A DNA stretch of 64,000 nucleotides. It comes from Conus ventricosus. Taxonomy: Eukaryota; Mollusca; Gastropoda; Neogastropoda; Conidae. Shown in pieces: positions 46,576 through 59,190 of the stretch. Where the stretch lies: assembly GCA_018398815.1 (NCBI GenBank), contig CM031628.1, forward strand, positions 13,641,026 to 13,705,025, in the 5' to 3' direction. Made by a program: the position numbers and the translations under genes. The notes beneath the pieces were generated by a model. It saw only the letters and a program-made list of their open reading frames with translations. It did not search any database and was not told the DNA's origin. Each line of letters opens with the position of its first letter. Position 1 is the stretch's first letter.

Positions 46576-47895
46576 TTTGATATCGCAGAATCTTTTTGTG
46601 GGTTTTACAGCATGCTCTTTATGTAACAAGCGAGTATTGTTGATCAGAGGAAGGCTAATGATTTAATGTACGCGAAAAACAAAGGTGTGTAGTCTTTAAT
46701 GGACGCACTAATCCTAGAAAACAAACGGAGAAGAGTTCAAAAACCATCCATAGAAATCGTACACACTTTCAAATATATATGTAATAATCTTAAGCAGAAC
46801 AGGACATTTTTTTATCAATGTAAGAAGTAATTATATATGACCAAGGCGCAATGTTTCAATGATTTTCTTTACAAAAGAGTGGCAAGATTTCAAATTTGCG
46901 AATAAACATTGCACTGGACTTATACCCATCAATGTTCTGCCTGTACTTTTTAATATGGCAGTGATAATTGGGGGAATATAGTGATATAAAAGCTAAATGG
47001 AAAGTTTTCAGCTTAAAGGTTTTTAGCATCTTTTTCAATTTAAATCGTTGCTACTAAAACAGAACTGATATATGGAACCAGGAATGTATCCTTATTCAGT
47101 CAAGTATAAGTCACGGAATGATAAATATTCTGTCATCCTTACTTTTCACCACAAACAAACAAATTTTCATCTAATTTTATCATATAATACCGATTTTTAC
47201 AGAAACAGGGTTTTGCCATCTAGTGGCAGATGTGTTACAGAAATAATCCGTATCGAAACCAGGATTCCCGACGTTGTGGGGAGACAGAAAGTTTACGTCT
47301 GTACACAGCAATCTGTAGAAATGTTCGTATTCACTAGTAGATGTTTACATAACATGCATGAAATGATGCTTTACATCTAGTAATAGGTGTATATTTAAAG
47401 AGAATTTTAAACAGAGAATAAGCCGTGAAAAAAAAATAATGAAATGGTTTTTCCCTGATGTTTAAAATACCCTCAAATTTGGCTCTGCTGTGGAATCATA
47501 AACTCATGGAATCGAAAATTGGCAACGATTTTGAATACCCTCATGGATGAACGATTTTGTCCGGGACAGCTGACCAGAATGACCATGGCGAACGAATTCA
47601 TTTTGTAATGAAAATTGCAATCAAATATGATGATATTAGAAATACTTTTATACCAAAAACAATATACATGAATAAAGACCGTATTAACATTTGTCTTTTG
47701 CACTGTTGAAAGTAAAAAAAAGTGTTGCTAAACTTAGCGAAGTTTTTAAAACTTAGAAAGTTTTGTAACATTACATCCAGAGTGTTAATTAACGGGAACA
47801 ATTTGTATGTTTGATGTGTATCAATTTACAATTTGTTTTAATTGTGAATTCAAGTCCCCCCATTCCCCAAAAAGGGTCACAGAATTAAATCTTTA
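46576..47895. other. No gene seen
   Basis: AT-rich sequence with ORFs up to 102 residues (47072-47380, +). None has a recognisable domain. Confidence 0.5.
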
Positions 47896-48211
47896 GAATC
47901 TTGTGTGTGTGTTGTGTGTGTGTGTGTGTGTGTGTGTGTTGTGTGAGTTCATTATAAGCTTAAAAAGAGGACAATTGGTTTTCTTTTCCCCATGCGTTCG
48001 CCTTAATGATTTCTGCAATCAGCCCATCATTTTGACGTGTAACTGTACGTAACCCAGCACTGATACTGCGAAAGAGGCTTCACATACACAGAGAAAAACA
48101 GCAGGGGGCTATATTATTCTCGTACCCGTGTGTGTGGTTTGTGGGGTGTGGGGGGTGGTGGGGGGGGGGTAAGTGTGCTTATGTGTTGTGGTGCATGTGG
48201 AAGAGAGAGAT

Positions 48212-48248
<37 letters not shown>

Positions 48249-48300
48249 TAAAGGGATGGACAGAGGGACAGACAGACAGATGAACGACAGGCATACAGAC
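47896..48300. repeat. (GT)n, poly-G, (GA)n and (CAGA)n low complexity
   Basis: GT at 47903-47945, a G/T-rich run at 48127-48172, GA at 48201-48220 and CAGA at 48219-48290. Confidence 0.9.
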
Positions 48301-48379
48301 TTAGGTCCGTGACAAAGAGAAAGAATGAACTTTTGTTTAACGTCCTAAGGTCCAATCGTGATTTTAGACCACACATGAA

Positions 48380-48735
48380 AAAAAAAAAAAGGATGGTGGG
48401 TGGGAAGTGGGGGGGGTGGGGGGGGGGGGGGGGGTGGGGGGGGGAGGGGGGGTAAACTGGGGATGGTGGGATGGAAGTGGTGGGGCGGGGTAGGGGTTTA
48501 CTGGGGTGTTGGAGGGAGGAATTGGGGGGGGTGGTTGGGGGGGGGGGGGGGGGGAGGGGGGTCCACTGGGATGGTGGAGATTGGGGAAGTGGGTGGGGGG
48601 GGGTGGGGGGGGTGGGGGGGGAGGTGGGTACTGTTTAAGGGGAGGGGCGAAAAAAAGGAAGAAAATAAAGTCAAGTTGCCAGAGGAGAGAAGAGAGAGAG
48701 CGAAAGAGATAGAGATGAGAGGTGGGGGGTGAGAG
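48380..48735. repeat. G-rich low-complexity tract
   Basis: Runs of 4-18 G separated by single T or A, with 'ggggatggtgg' units, to about 48640; then purine-rich with GA repeats. The Gly/Trp-rich ORFs over it are compositional. It has strong G-quadruplex potential on the + strand. Confidence 0.9.
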
Positions 48736-48737
48736 AG

Positions 48738-49060
48738 AGGAGCCAGAAAAAGCTCAGATGGTAGAGCGTCGACTGTGGACTCGTAATCTATAGGGAATGC
48801 GGTACGTATGTTCGTACAAGGTTGAAATTTTTCCTCCTAGATTAACAATTTATCTGATTCCGACAATTCCCTACATCCTTGCGAATGTAGTACTATAAAC
48901 CGGAGGTCCCTTGAGAGAGACGGCACGTCATATCTTGCACACAGTGTGACGTAGAAAGCCCATCACCCAACATTCGGAAGAGAAGGCCATTTTGTGTCCG
49001 TTTGGTAAGGATGACACGTTACACATGAGCAAGCACCTTCCCCGAAGTAGTAATATGGCT
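48738..49060 (+). repeat. tRNA-derived SINE
   Basis: 'agctcagatggtagagcg' followed by 'tcgactgtggactcgtaatc' closely resembles the D-arm and anticodon arm of a tRNA with an intact A box. 'caaggttgaaatttt' sits where the B box should be but is decayed. A unique body with 'accggaggtccctt' follows. It cannot be a functional tRNA gene because the acceptor and T arms do not pair. Confidence 0.6.
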
Positions 49061-49147
49061 GCCTTAATTGCATGATAAAAAACGGTCTTAGAGACACAAA
49101 AAGTGTCATATTAACCATCTATGAATATGTAGACACACAACGGAAGA

Positions 49148-49195
<48 letters not shown>

Positions 49196-51055
49196 CAGAT
49201 TCAAATAAATTCATCAATACAGTCTACGGTACCCTCACAGTATTGACTAGTATTTTGCGACAAGTGAAGTGGGCCACGATCAAGGAACACTATTGTCTGA
49301 GAAACCAGCGGCGTGGAGGGACTGAGTAAACTGCACACGGGGCGGTCCCAAACAAACATGCCATTCACGTCCTATGAGCGACTTGCTCAGAATGGTACAG
49401 GAGTGGTCATATGAGCAACCTACAACGTGCCCTCCTCTTACAAAACACCGCATGCACAAGTGCGCAGTGTGGAAACCGAAACAAGATGAGTCTGGCAAAG
49501 GGTGTAGGCTTTAGTCATCACGTGGCTGATCGCAGTAAATTATTCAAATACATTGTGTGGTTTTTATCGGAGGGCTGATCTGTCCTTACCTCTTCATCCC
49601 CCACCATTCAACATGCAGCGACAACTCGGGAGTATTTAAACCATATAGTACCAGAAATGTACACTCCTCACAAGCTCTCATCTCACTCTCTCACTCTCTC
49701 GTCGTCTCCTCTCCGTCTCTGTCTCTCTCTCTCACTCTACACTGCTCTCACTGCTTCTATCTTCTTCTATCTTCATTCCATACATCATCTCTACCTCATC
49801 TTTGTTGGCCGTCATCTTATTTTAGCTTGTTGACCCACTCCAGGGCGAGAGGACTGGATATCAAAAAGGCACATAAGTGCTAAACAATTAATCTTCGTAC
49901 ATAAAGAATATTGGACTTGTTCAAAAAACAAACAGCAGATGAAATAGTTCAGATGCATCTCAACCATCTCTCACACTCTCACACCCCCCCAACCCCCCTC
50001 TCTCTCTCCCACTCACTCTCTCTCACAGTATGTTGGTATGTAGTTGTGATGATGAGAGTTGTTATGTGTGAGAGGTGTGTGTGTGTGTGTTGTGTGTGTG
50101 TTTGAGAGAGATAGAGAGAGATAGAGAGCTAGAGAGGGACTATACGAGCTGATCTCGGGAGCTATCTCTGAGAGTCTCGTCCCAGAAACTCACACATCCA
50201 GCAGAAACATCTACACAAAAGTACCAGTAAAATCAATCTTACACAAAAAGACAAACAACCCTTAGAAAGAAATGTCTTATCCAATATAAAAACCATGCAG
50301 GATCCACGCTACACATTCGCTAGACCCACACCCAGGTAGATATCGCTCTCTCTCTGCTCGCCCTCTCTCTCGCTCTTCTCGCGTTGCTGCAGACAGTTGT
50401 GACATGGTGTAGATCGAGCAACAAGATACACAATCCACCACAGCTTCAGTAATGTCCATTGTCCTGCCAATAAAAATAAATTCCTGCACACTGACATGCT
50501 GAACATAGGGGTATACCAAATCTTGAGAAACTCAGTTACGTCCAAAATCCCCTTGCATAGTCGACACCAATATATACGCCAATTCCACCTAAACAGCCCG
50601 ACTAACCGCAATACAGGGCCAACACAGCACAGCACTGCAGGTAACAGCCGCAACTTCCCCTCAATAAGTGTATCGCTCAGCGCCGAAAAGGTATGCGAAA
50701 CTCACAACAGAGTGAATCTAACAAATGGATTTATAGAGTCCCATGAGCCGACCTGGTGATACCCTAAATCACACACCCCAGTCCCGAGACCAAGAAACAA
50801 ACAAAATCAGTCCACTTGATCCTTATGGAACAACAAACAACTGCCTTGTTTCTGACGAACGTGGCGCGGGTAACTCAAAAGACAAACAACTATTTCCCCA
50901 AGGTTAAATCTGTAGTATTAGGCGGCCTATTGTCATCAGTGACCTGGAGCCATTACAGCAATGCTGCTTAACTTCCGTGCAACTCAAGTGATGATATATT
51001 ATCAACGCCTTATCCTTACACATCACGAAGGTCATGTCGTTGAGCCCATTAGTAC
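49061..51055. other. No gene seen; (GA)n and CT-rich patches
   Basis: GA array at 49149-49196, CT-rich stretches at 49680-49750 and 49960-50030, and a GT run at 50078-50100. ORFs up to 114 residues have no recognisable domain. Confidence 0.5.
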
Positions 51056-51700
51056 ACAAGCATGTACCGTGTTGGCAACGACCCCGCCCACCCCCCCACC
51101 CACCGCGGGGGAAGCGCGCCACCACACCCACACCAAGGGGAGGTGGCACCCCCACCCGCACCACACGACCGCAGTCGCACCAGCCCGAAGCCCCGCGCCC
51201 CCCCTCGGGCGCCGGGGGGCACACCCCGCCCGTCCCCGTCCCACGCGTGGGGGTTCGCCCCCCTCGGCCGCCCGCCACACCCCCCCCCGCCCCCCCGATT
51301 AGGCCCCTCCCCCCCCGGCCCCCCGCCCCGCGGCGCCCCGGCTGGGGGCGCCCGCCCGACACCTCGGCCCCAGGGCCTTCACACCAACACTCGCGCGCTA
51401 GCACAACACACCCACACACCCACACCCACCCACCCCAGCCACCCCCCCCACAAAACCCCACACTCCCACACCACACACACACCACACCCACCCACACACA
51501 CACACCCAACACAACAATGACACACACACACACACACACCTACAACAGACACACACAGTTCAATCACGGTTCAGAAGACGCTGCGAGCAACGATCCCACC
51601 TACACAACACGCCACCCTGGGCCTGACCCCCCCACCCACCACCCCACCACCCACAGACAACTCCACCCACCCGACCCCCCCACACACCGACATCCCCAGG
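51056..51700. repeat. C-rich and (CA)n low-complexity tract
   Basis: Very C-rich sequence (51080-51380) with runs of 4-8 C, then CA-rich sequence to about 51560 and C-rich again to 51700. Long Pro/Thr/His frames on the + strand and Gly/Val/Cys frames on the minus strand result from composition. Confidence 0.85.
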
Positions 51701-52350
51701 GCAAACCTCTCGCACCGACGACCCAGTCCAACACGGCGCCAAAGTCAGCCCACATCCCATCTCATCGCCCACACTAAAGACCACGGGTGCAACGCGTCTG
51801 TAGTGCAGGTGTCGCCTTTCACAGTTTTGACCAACCAGCAAACACCATCCACACCTCTCAACTGCTGAATAATGCCCAAGAATACCAAAAAGTCACTCCA
51901 CTAAGTCCAAGCTATTGCAATAAAAACAAAAAAAATAAACCCATCCATGTCTTCACTGTCCCCCGCCTAACTATCCGGAGCTCGAATCTAACTATGGACA
52001 TGTGGGGGGGGGGGATGGGGGCCATATATAGAATATCGCGAGCAAAACGTGCCAGTTCAACCAATAGACTCAGAAATACCCCCCCCCCTCCCCGGGGCCC
52101 CCCTGCCCCCGATCTCCTTCGACACAACACACAACCGTCCTTCCACTTCCCACCTCCACTCTCTGAGTCTCCATCCCGATTTACCACCTCCCCCTCCCGA
52201 ACCTCCTGACCCTATACATACTTGACTCTGTTGTTTACTCTGCACCTCCTTCGTTCACTTGATGACAGCCAATGTCCACCTACAGGCACAGTGTTTCGGT
52301 GGATCCAGGGTTAGAGGTGTTGGCACGATAATACACGGCGGTTATATGCT
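51701..52350. other. No gene seen
   Basis: Mixed sequence with a G run at 52004-52012 and a C run at 52080-52087. No recognised domain. Confidence 0.45.
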
Positions 52351-52870
52351 ACTTCATAGACAGACAGACTGAGAGTTGGGGGACAGAGAAAGAGCAGGAT
52401 AGTAAGTGGAGCGGGAGGTCCAGAGACAGAGCGGGAAAGAGACACAGACAGAGAGAGAGCAGACATACACAGACATAGAGACGAGACGGCAGGCAGACAG
52501 ACAGACGGACAGGCACAGACAAACAGCAGACATGACACAGACAGACGGAAGACAGGCAGGCAGAGACAGACATACAGATGGAACAGACACAGACAGACCA
52601 GTCTAGACAGACAGAGACAGGGACACGGACAGAAGACAGACAGAGACAGACATCAGGCAGGCAGAGACGGATCAGCAGACAGGCAGGCAGAGATGGACAA
52701 ATGACAGACAGTGACAGACAGACAGACAGGCAGGCAGAGACAGAACAGACAAGACCAGGACAGACATACAGACATTAGGCAGAGACAGGACACACAACAG
52801 ACAGAGCAGAGACAGTAGGCAGACAGCAGACAGACAGAGACAGGACAGTATCAGACAGACGACAGAGTGG
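52351..52870. repeat. Degenerate (CAGA)n array
   Basis: About 520 bases of imperfect 'cagacaga' and 'ggcaggcaga' units. It is much longer and more diverged than the other CAGA arrays of the window. Confidence 0.9.
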
Positions 52871-52989
52871 ACTATGGAGAGATGAAACATACGGGGAGAT
52901 CCGAGGGGGGGGGTTGCCACGGTTATTACGTTGTACGGGGGTTGGGGGGGGTGCGGTCCTTCTGGCCTCGGAGCTATAATGGAAAGAAT

Positions 52990-53009
52990 GCATTGTGTTT
53001 GTTAGTGTG

Positions 53010-53054
<45 letters not shown>

Positions 53055-53059
53055 TGTGT

Positions 53060-53107
<48 letters not shown>

Positions 53108-53130
53108 GAGAGAGAGAGAGAGAGAGAGCA
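52990..53130. repeat. (GT)n-(GA)n microsatellite
   Basis: GT at 53003-53060 and GA at 53062-53128. Confidence 0.95.
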
Positions 53131-53149
53131 AATGTGTGTGCAATTTTCA

Positions 53150-53473
53150 ATCTCTGTTGCATCTGTCCTGCCTTTGTCTGATCCCCCTTTCCGTCCCCCC
53201 CCTCCCTTTTTTTTTCTCTGGCCTCTCGCTACCTATGTCTCATGTCATCACTATTTTTACAAACCCCCCACACCCTTTCCTCATTACCCTTCACTCTAAG
53301 CTTCCTTTTCTTATCTCCCACCTTCTTTTTTTTTCCATATTCCCTCCTTCTACTTTTTTCTTTCCTCTCCTTTCCCCTTCCCATTTTTTCTCGTTCCTTT
53401 CCTCATCGTCTTTCTTCACGTCTTCTGACTGTGCTTATCTTTTTTTTGGTTCTCATTCTTTCTTCTTCTCTCT

Positions 53474-53505
<32 letters not shown>

Positions 53506-53680
53506 AGTTCTTCTCGGTCTCTCGATCTCTCTCTCTACTTCTTCTAATTCTCTCATCTCTCTCTGGTCTTTACTTTGGCATGACTATTACTTTCACGTTT
53601 CTTAACTTCCTTCCTTCTTCATTGTCTTCCCCTTTCTCCCCCTCCTCTACCACTCTCACACCTTCCTCGCTCCAATGACC
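53150..53680. repeat. Pyrimidine-rich tract
   Basis: Almost only C and T on the + strand, including CT at 53468-53505. The Ser/Phe/Leu-rich ORFs are compositional. Confidence 0.85.
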
Positions 53681-53732
53681 TTCAGTGACCTTTGCCTATC
53701 ATCTCCTCTACTTCTACTCAATTCACGTTCTG

Positions 53733-56700
53733 CTCCCCCCCCCCCCCCCCCATTCTTCACTCCCACTCCCCCATTCCTTCACTCCCCCACTCCTTCACTG
53801 TGGTACCCCCACATCAATTCCTTCACTCCCCCACTCCTTCACTCCCCCAATACTTCACTCCCACCCATTCCATCACTCCCCCACCTCCTTCACTCCCCCC
53901 ATTCCTTCACTCCCCCATTCCTTCCCTCCCCCATTCCACCCCCCCCCATCCTTCACTCCCCCCATTCCTTCACTCCCCCCATTCCTTCACTCCCCCCATT
54001 CCTTTCATCCCCCCATTCCTTCACTCCCCCCAATTCCTTCCCTCCCCTCCCCCATTCCTTTCACTCCCCCCCATACCTTCACTCATTCCCCCACTCCTTG
54101 CACACCCCCCAATCCTTCACTCCCCCACTCCTTCACTCCCCCCCTTCCTTCACTCCCCACTCCTTCACTCCCCCCATTCCTTCATCCCCCCCCTACCCGC
54201 ATTCCTTCCCTCCCCTCCCCCATTCCTTCACTTCGCCCCGCCATTCCTTCAACGTCCGCCCACACGCTTCACTTCCACCCCATTCCTTCAATCCGCCATT
54301 CCTTCACTCCCTCCATTACCTTCCCTCCCTCCCCCATGTCCTTCACCTCACCCCCCATTTCCTGTCACTCCCTCCAACTCCTTCACGATCCCCCCACGGA
54401 CTCTGTTCACTCCCCATTCCTATCACTCCCCAATCCTTCACACCCGCCCATATCCTTCACAACCCCCCATTCCATCCACTCCCCCCATTCCTTCACCTCC
54501 CCCCTATCTTCACTCCCCCCATTACTTCCCTCCCCCCATTTGTCCTCACTCCCCACATGTCCTTCCCTCCCCCCAATCCTTGCCACCCCCATTTCCTTCC
54601 CTCCCCTCCCCATTCCTTCACTCCCCCCATTCTTCCCTCCCCTCCCCCATTCCTTCCCTCCCCCATACCTTCCCTCCCCTCCCCTAATTTTTAAAAAACC
54701 CCATTCCTTCTCCTCCCCCCATTCCTTCCCTCGGCCCCTCCCAGCCATTCCCTTCACTATCCCCATTCCTTCCTCCCTCCCTCCCCCCATTCCTTCACTC
54801 CCCCATTCCTTCACTCCCCCCCATTCCTTCACTCCCCCCATTACTTCCCTCGCCCAGCCCCCATTCTTCAATCCCCCATTCCATCACTCCCCCCATCCAT
54901 CAACTCCCCCCATTCCTTCACGTCCCCCCAATCCTTCAACTCCCCCCATTCCTTTCCTCACCCTCCCCCATTCCTTCACTCCCCCCATTCCTTCACTCCC
55001 CCCAAATTCCGTCCTCCCCATCATTCCTTCCCCTCTCCCTCCCCCCATGTCCCTTCACTCCCCCCATACCTTCACGTCCCCGCTTACCTTCCACTCCCCC
55101 ATTCCTTCCCTCCCCTCCCCCGATTCCTTCTCTTCCCCCCATTCCTTCACTCCCCCCATTCCTTTACCTCCCCCCATTCCTTAGCTCCCCACCCATCCCC
55201 ACCCCATCCCTCTCACACCCATTCCTCGGGCCCCCCCCCCCCCCCCCCCCCCCCCGCCCCATTTCTTTCACTCCCCATTCCTCCCCCCCCCCCATTCCTT
55301 CACCCCTCCCCCATTCCCTCCCCCCCCCCAATTCCTTCCCTCCCCCAACCCCACCCCCACCCCACCCCCCCCCCCCCCCCACCCCCCCCCCCCCCCCCCC
55401 CCCCCTCCCCCCCCCACCCATTTTCTTCACTCCCCCATTTCCTTCACCTCCCCCCTTTCCATCACTCCACCAATCCTTCAACCTCCCCACCCCACCCCCA
55501 TCCCTTTCACTCCCCATTCCTTCACCCCCCCATTCCATCACTCCCCATGTACCATCAACACCCCCAATCCTTCACGTCCCCCATGTCCTTCACTCCCCCC
55601 ATGCCTTCCCTGCCCCCCATTCCTTTCCCTCCCCTCCCCCATTCCTTCCCTCCCCTCCCCCATTTTCCAACACTTCCCCCCATACCATCACTTCCCCCAT
55701 TATTCCTGTCACTGTGCCCTACCCGTCCGCATTCCTTCACTCCCCCACTCCTTCCCTCCCCCCAATTCCCTTCTCCCTCCCCCATTCCTTCCCACCCCTC
55801 CCCCATTTCCATCACTCCCCCCATTCCTTCCCTCCCCCCATATCCATCCCTCCCCACCCCTCCTTCCTTCCCTCCCCCCATCCTTCCCCTCCCGCCCCCA
55901 TTCCTTCACGCCCCCATACCTTCACTCCCCCATTCCTTCCCTCCCCTATACCCTTCCCTCCCTCGCCCCATTCCTTCACGTCCCATTCCTTCACCCCCCC
56001 ATTCCTCCCCGCCCCCCCCCCCCATTCCCTTTCCCTCCCCCCATTCCTCCCCTCCCCCCTACCTTCACTCCCCCCATTCCTTCACTCCCCCCATTCCTTC
56101 CCTCCACCCTCCCCCATTCCCTTCCCTTCCCCCCATTCCTTCCCGTCCCGCCCCCATTCCTTCACTCCCCCCATTCCTTCACTCCCCCATTCCTTTCCTC
56201 CCCCATTCCTTCCTCCCCTCCCCGCATTTCCTTCACTCCCCCATTCCATCACTCCCCCCATTCATTCCCTCCCCCATTCCTTTCGCTCCCCCATTCCTCG
56301 CTCCCCACCCACCCCCATCCCTTCACCCCCCCATTCCTTCACTCCCCCACTCCAGTCCCCCCCCTTCATTCACATCCCCCATTCCAGACACTCCCCCCAA
56401 ACCTTCACCCCCCCCATTCCTCACTCCCCCCATTCCGTCACTCCCCCCATTCCTTCACTCCCCCCCATTCCTTCACTCCCCCCATTCCCTTCCCTCCCCC
56501 ATTCCTACCCTCCTCACCCATTCCTTCACTCCCCCCCATTCTTCACTCCCCATTCCTTCCCTCCCCCATTCCTTCCCTCCCCCCATTCCTTCGCTCCCAG
56601 CCCATTCCTTCCTCCCCCCACTCCTTCCCTCCCCCCAATCCGTTACCTCCCCCCCATTCCTTCCCTCCCCGGCCACGACCTTCCCTTCCCCCCACTCCAT

Positions 56701-59010
56701 CCCGTCCGCCCCATTCCTTCCCCCCCCATTCCTTCACTCCCCCTTCTTCACATCCCCCATTCCTTCCCTCCCCCCACTCCGTTCGCCTCCCCCCACTCCT
56801 TCCTCCCACCCAGTCCTTCATCATCACCCATTCTTCACCCCCCATTCCTTCACTCCCCCCATTCCTTCCCTCCCGCTCCACTCACTTCCCTCCCCCCACT
56901 CCTCCCTCCCTCATTCCTCACTCCCCCCATTCCTTCTCCCCCCATTCTTCACGTCCCCCATTCCTTTCACTCCCCCCATTCCTCATCATCCCCCCATCCT
57001 TCACTCCCCCAATCCTGATCCACGATCCCTCCCATTCCATCACTCACCCCATTTCCTTCCACTCCCACCTAAGCACTCCTTCCCTCCCCCGAAACCATCA
57101 CTCCCCCACTTCCTTCACGCCCCCCATACACTTCGCACCCCACCCCACCCCCATCCCTCACTTCCCCCATCCTTCACTCCCCCACTCCATGCCTCCCCCC
57201 CATACATATCACTGGGATCACCCCCCATTCCATCACTCCCCCCATTCCATCACTCCCCCCATTCCTTCACCCCCCCCATTCCTTCACTCCCTCCACTCCT
57301 TCACTCCCCCCTATTCCTTCACTCCCCATTCCTTCACTCCCCCCATCCTTCACTCCCCCCATTCCTTCCCACTCCCCCCATCCCATTCACTCCCCATTCC
57401 TTCACTCGCCCCCATTCCTTCACTCCCCACCCCACCACCCCCAACCCTTCACCCCCCATACCTATCAACTCCCCCCCATTCCTTAACGATCCCTCCCCCC
57501 ATTCCTTCCCTCCCGCCATTCTTCACTCCCCATTTCCTTCACTCCCCATGTCCTTCACTCCCCCCATCCATTCACTCCCCCATTTCCTTCACTCCCCCCA
57601 TTCCTTCACTCCCCCCATTTCCATCACTCCCCCCATTCTTTACCTTCCCTCCCCCCCATTCCTTCACTCCCCACCCCCCACTCTTCACACACCCCCAGTC
57701 CTTCCACTCCTCCCATTCCTACACTCCCCCCATTCCTTCCCTCGCCCCATTCCTTCCCTACCCCCATTCCTTCACTCCCCCCATTCCCTTCACTCCCTGC
57801 CATTCCTTTCCCTCCTCCCCATTCCTTTCCTCCCCCATTCCCATCACATCCTGCCATTCCTTCACTACCCCCATTCCTTCCCTCCCATGTACCTTCACTC
57901 CACTCGCCCCCATTCCTCTAGCTCCTGCCATTCCTTCACTCCCGCAGTCCTTCCCTCCCCCATTTCTTCACTCCTGCCAATCCTTCCCTCCCCCATTCCT
58001 CCTTCACTCCCCCATTGCTTTCCCCCCCTTTTCCATCACCCTGCCATTTCCTTCCCTCCCCCATTCTTCACTCCACCATACCGTTCACTCCCCCATTCTT
58101 CACTCCCCCCCCCTCCCCCCCCCATTCCTCCCCCCTCCCCCATTCCTTCACAATCCTGCCATTCCCTTCACTCCCCACTATCACCCCACGTCCCCATCCT
58201 CTTCACTCCCCCCATGTCCTTACACCCCCCCATTCCTTCACGCCTGCCATTCCTTCACTCCCACCCCCCACTCCACCAACTCCATTCACTCACCCCATCC
58301 CTTCACATCCTTCCATTCCTTCCCTCCCCCATTTCCTTCACTCCCCCACCCCCACTCCCCCTCCTTCACACCCCCACTCCTTCCCTCCCCCCATTCATTC
58401 ACACCCCCATCCTTCCCTCCCCCCACTCCTTCCCTCCCACCCACTCCCTTCCCTCCCCCCACTCCTTCCCCTCCCCCACACCTTCACTCCCCCCATTCCA
58501 TCCACATCCCCCCATACCTCACGCCCCCCATTTCCTTCACGTCCCCCCCATTCCTACCCTCCCCCACTCCTTCCCTCCCCCACTCCTTCCCTCCCCCATT
58601 TCCTTCACTCCCTCCTCCCATTCCTTCACCCCCCACTCCTTCCTCCCCCCACTACCTTCCCCTCCCCCCCACTCCTTCCCTCTTCCCCCATTGTCTTCAC
58701 TCCCCTCCTCCCCCATTCTATCACTCCCCCCACTCCTTCCCTCCCCCCACAACCTTCCCTCCCCCCACTCCTTCCCCTCCGCCCCATTCTTCCCTCCCCC
58801 CATTCCTTCCCTCCCCCACTTCCTTCCCTCCCCCCATTCCTTCACTCCCCCCATTCCTTCCCTCCCCCCACTCCTTCCCTCCCCCCATTCCTTCACTCCC
58901 CCCCATTACGGCCATCCCCGCACCCCCACTCCTTCCTCCCCCCAACATCCTTCCCTCCCCCATTCCTTCACTCCCCCCGAATTCCTTCACTCCCGCCATT
59001 CTTCACTCCC
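53733..59010. repeat. 5.3-kb C-rich 18-bp minisatellite
   Basis: Roughly 290 units of 'cattccttcactcccccc', with a second unit type carrying 'ccttccctc' in place of 'ccttcactc'. Length variation is mostly in the C runs; a C-run expansion occurs at 55228-55410. The + strand is nearly free of G. Because 18 is a multiple of three, frames remain open, giving Pro/Ser/His 6-residue repeats (IPSLPP, FLHSPH and SFTPPI types) up to 1220 residues. I do not regard these as genes. The minus strand carries a G run in every unit. Confidence 0.95.
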
Positions 59011-59039
59011 CCAACTAAACGCCTACCCACATCCCATAC

Positions 59040-59190
59040 TTTCTCTACACACACACATACAGACACATGCGTACACATACACGAACATCATGCACACACC
59101 ATGTGTGACTGCACACACACTGGCCCATTCCTCCACAACCCATACACACAAGTGTACACCCACCACCCACACACATGCAACGATAATAAG
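59040..59190. repeat. CA-rich low complexity
   Basis: 'acacacac' and 'cccacacac' words from 59048 to 59178. Confidence 0.85.

Noticed and set aside
48400..48732. Gly-rich 110-residue ORF
   Set aside because: It is a translation of a G-rich low-complexity tract.
48738..48815. tRNA gene
   Set aside because: The D-arm and A box are good, but the acceptor and T arms do not pair and the B box is decayed. A SINE head is the better reading.
51034..51777. 247-residue Pro/Thr-rich ORF
   Set aside because: It is a translation of C-rich and CA-rich low complexity, with no unique domain and frames open on both strands.
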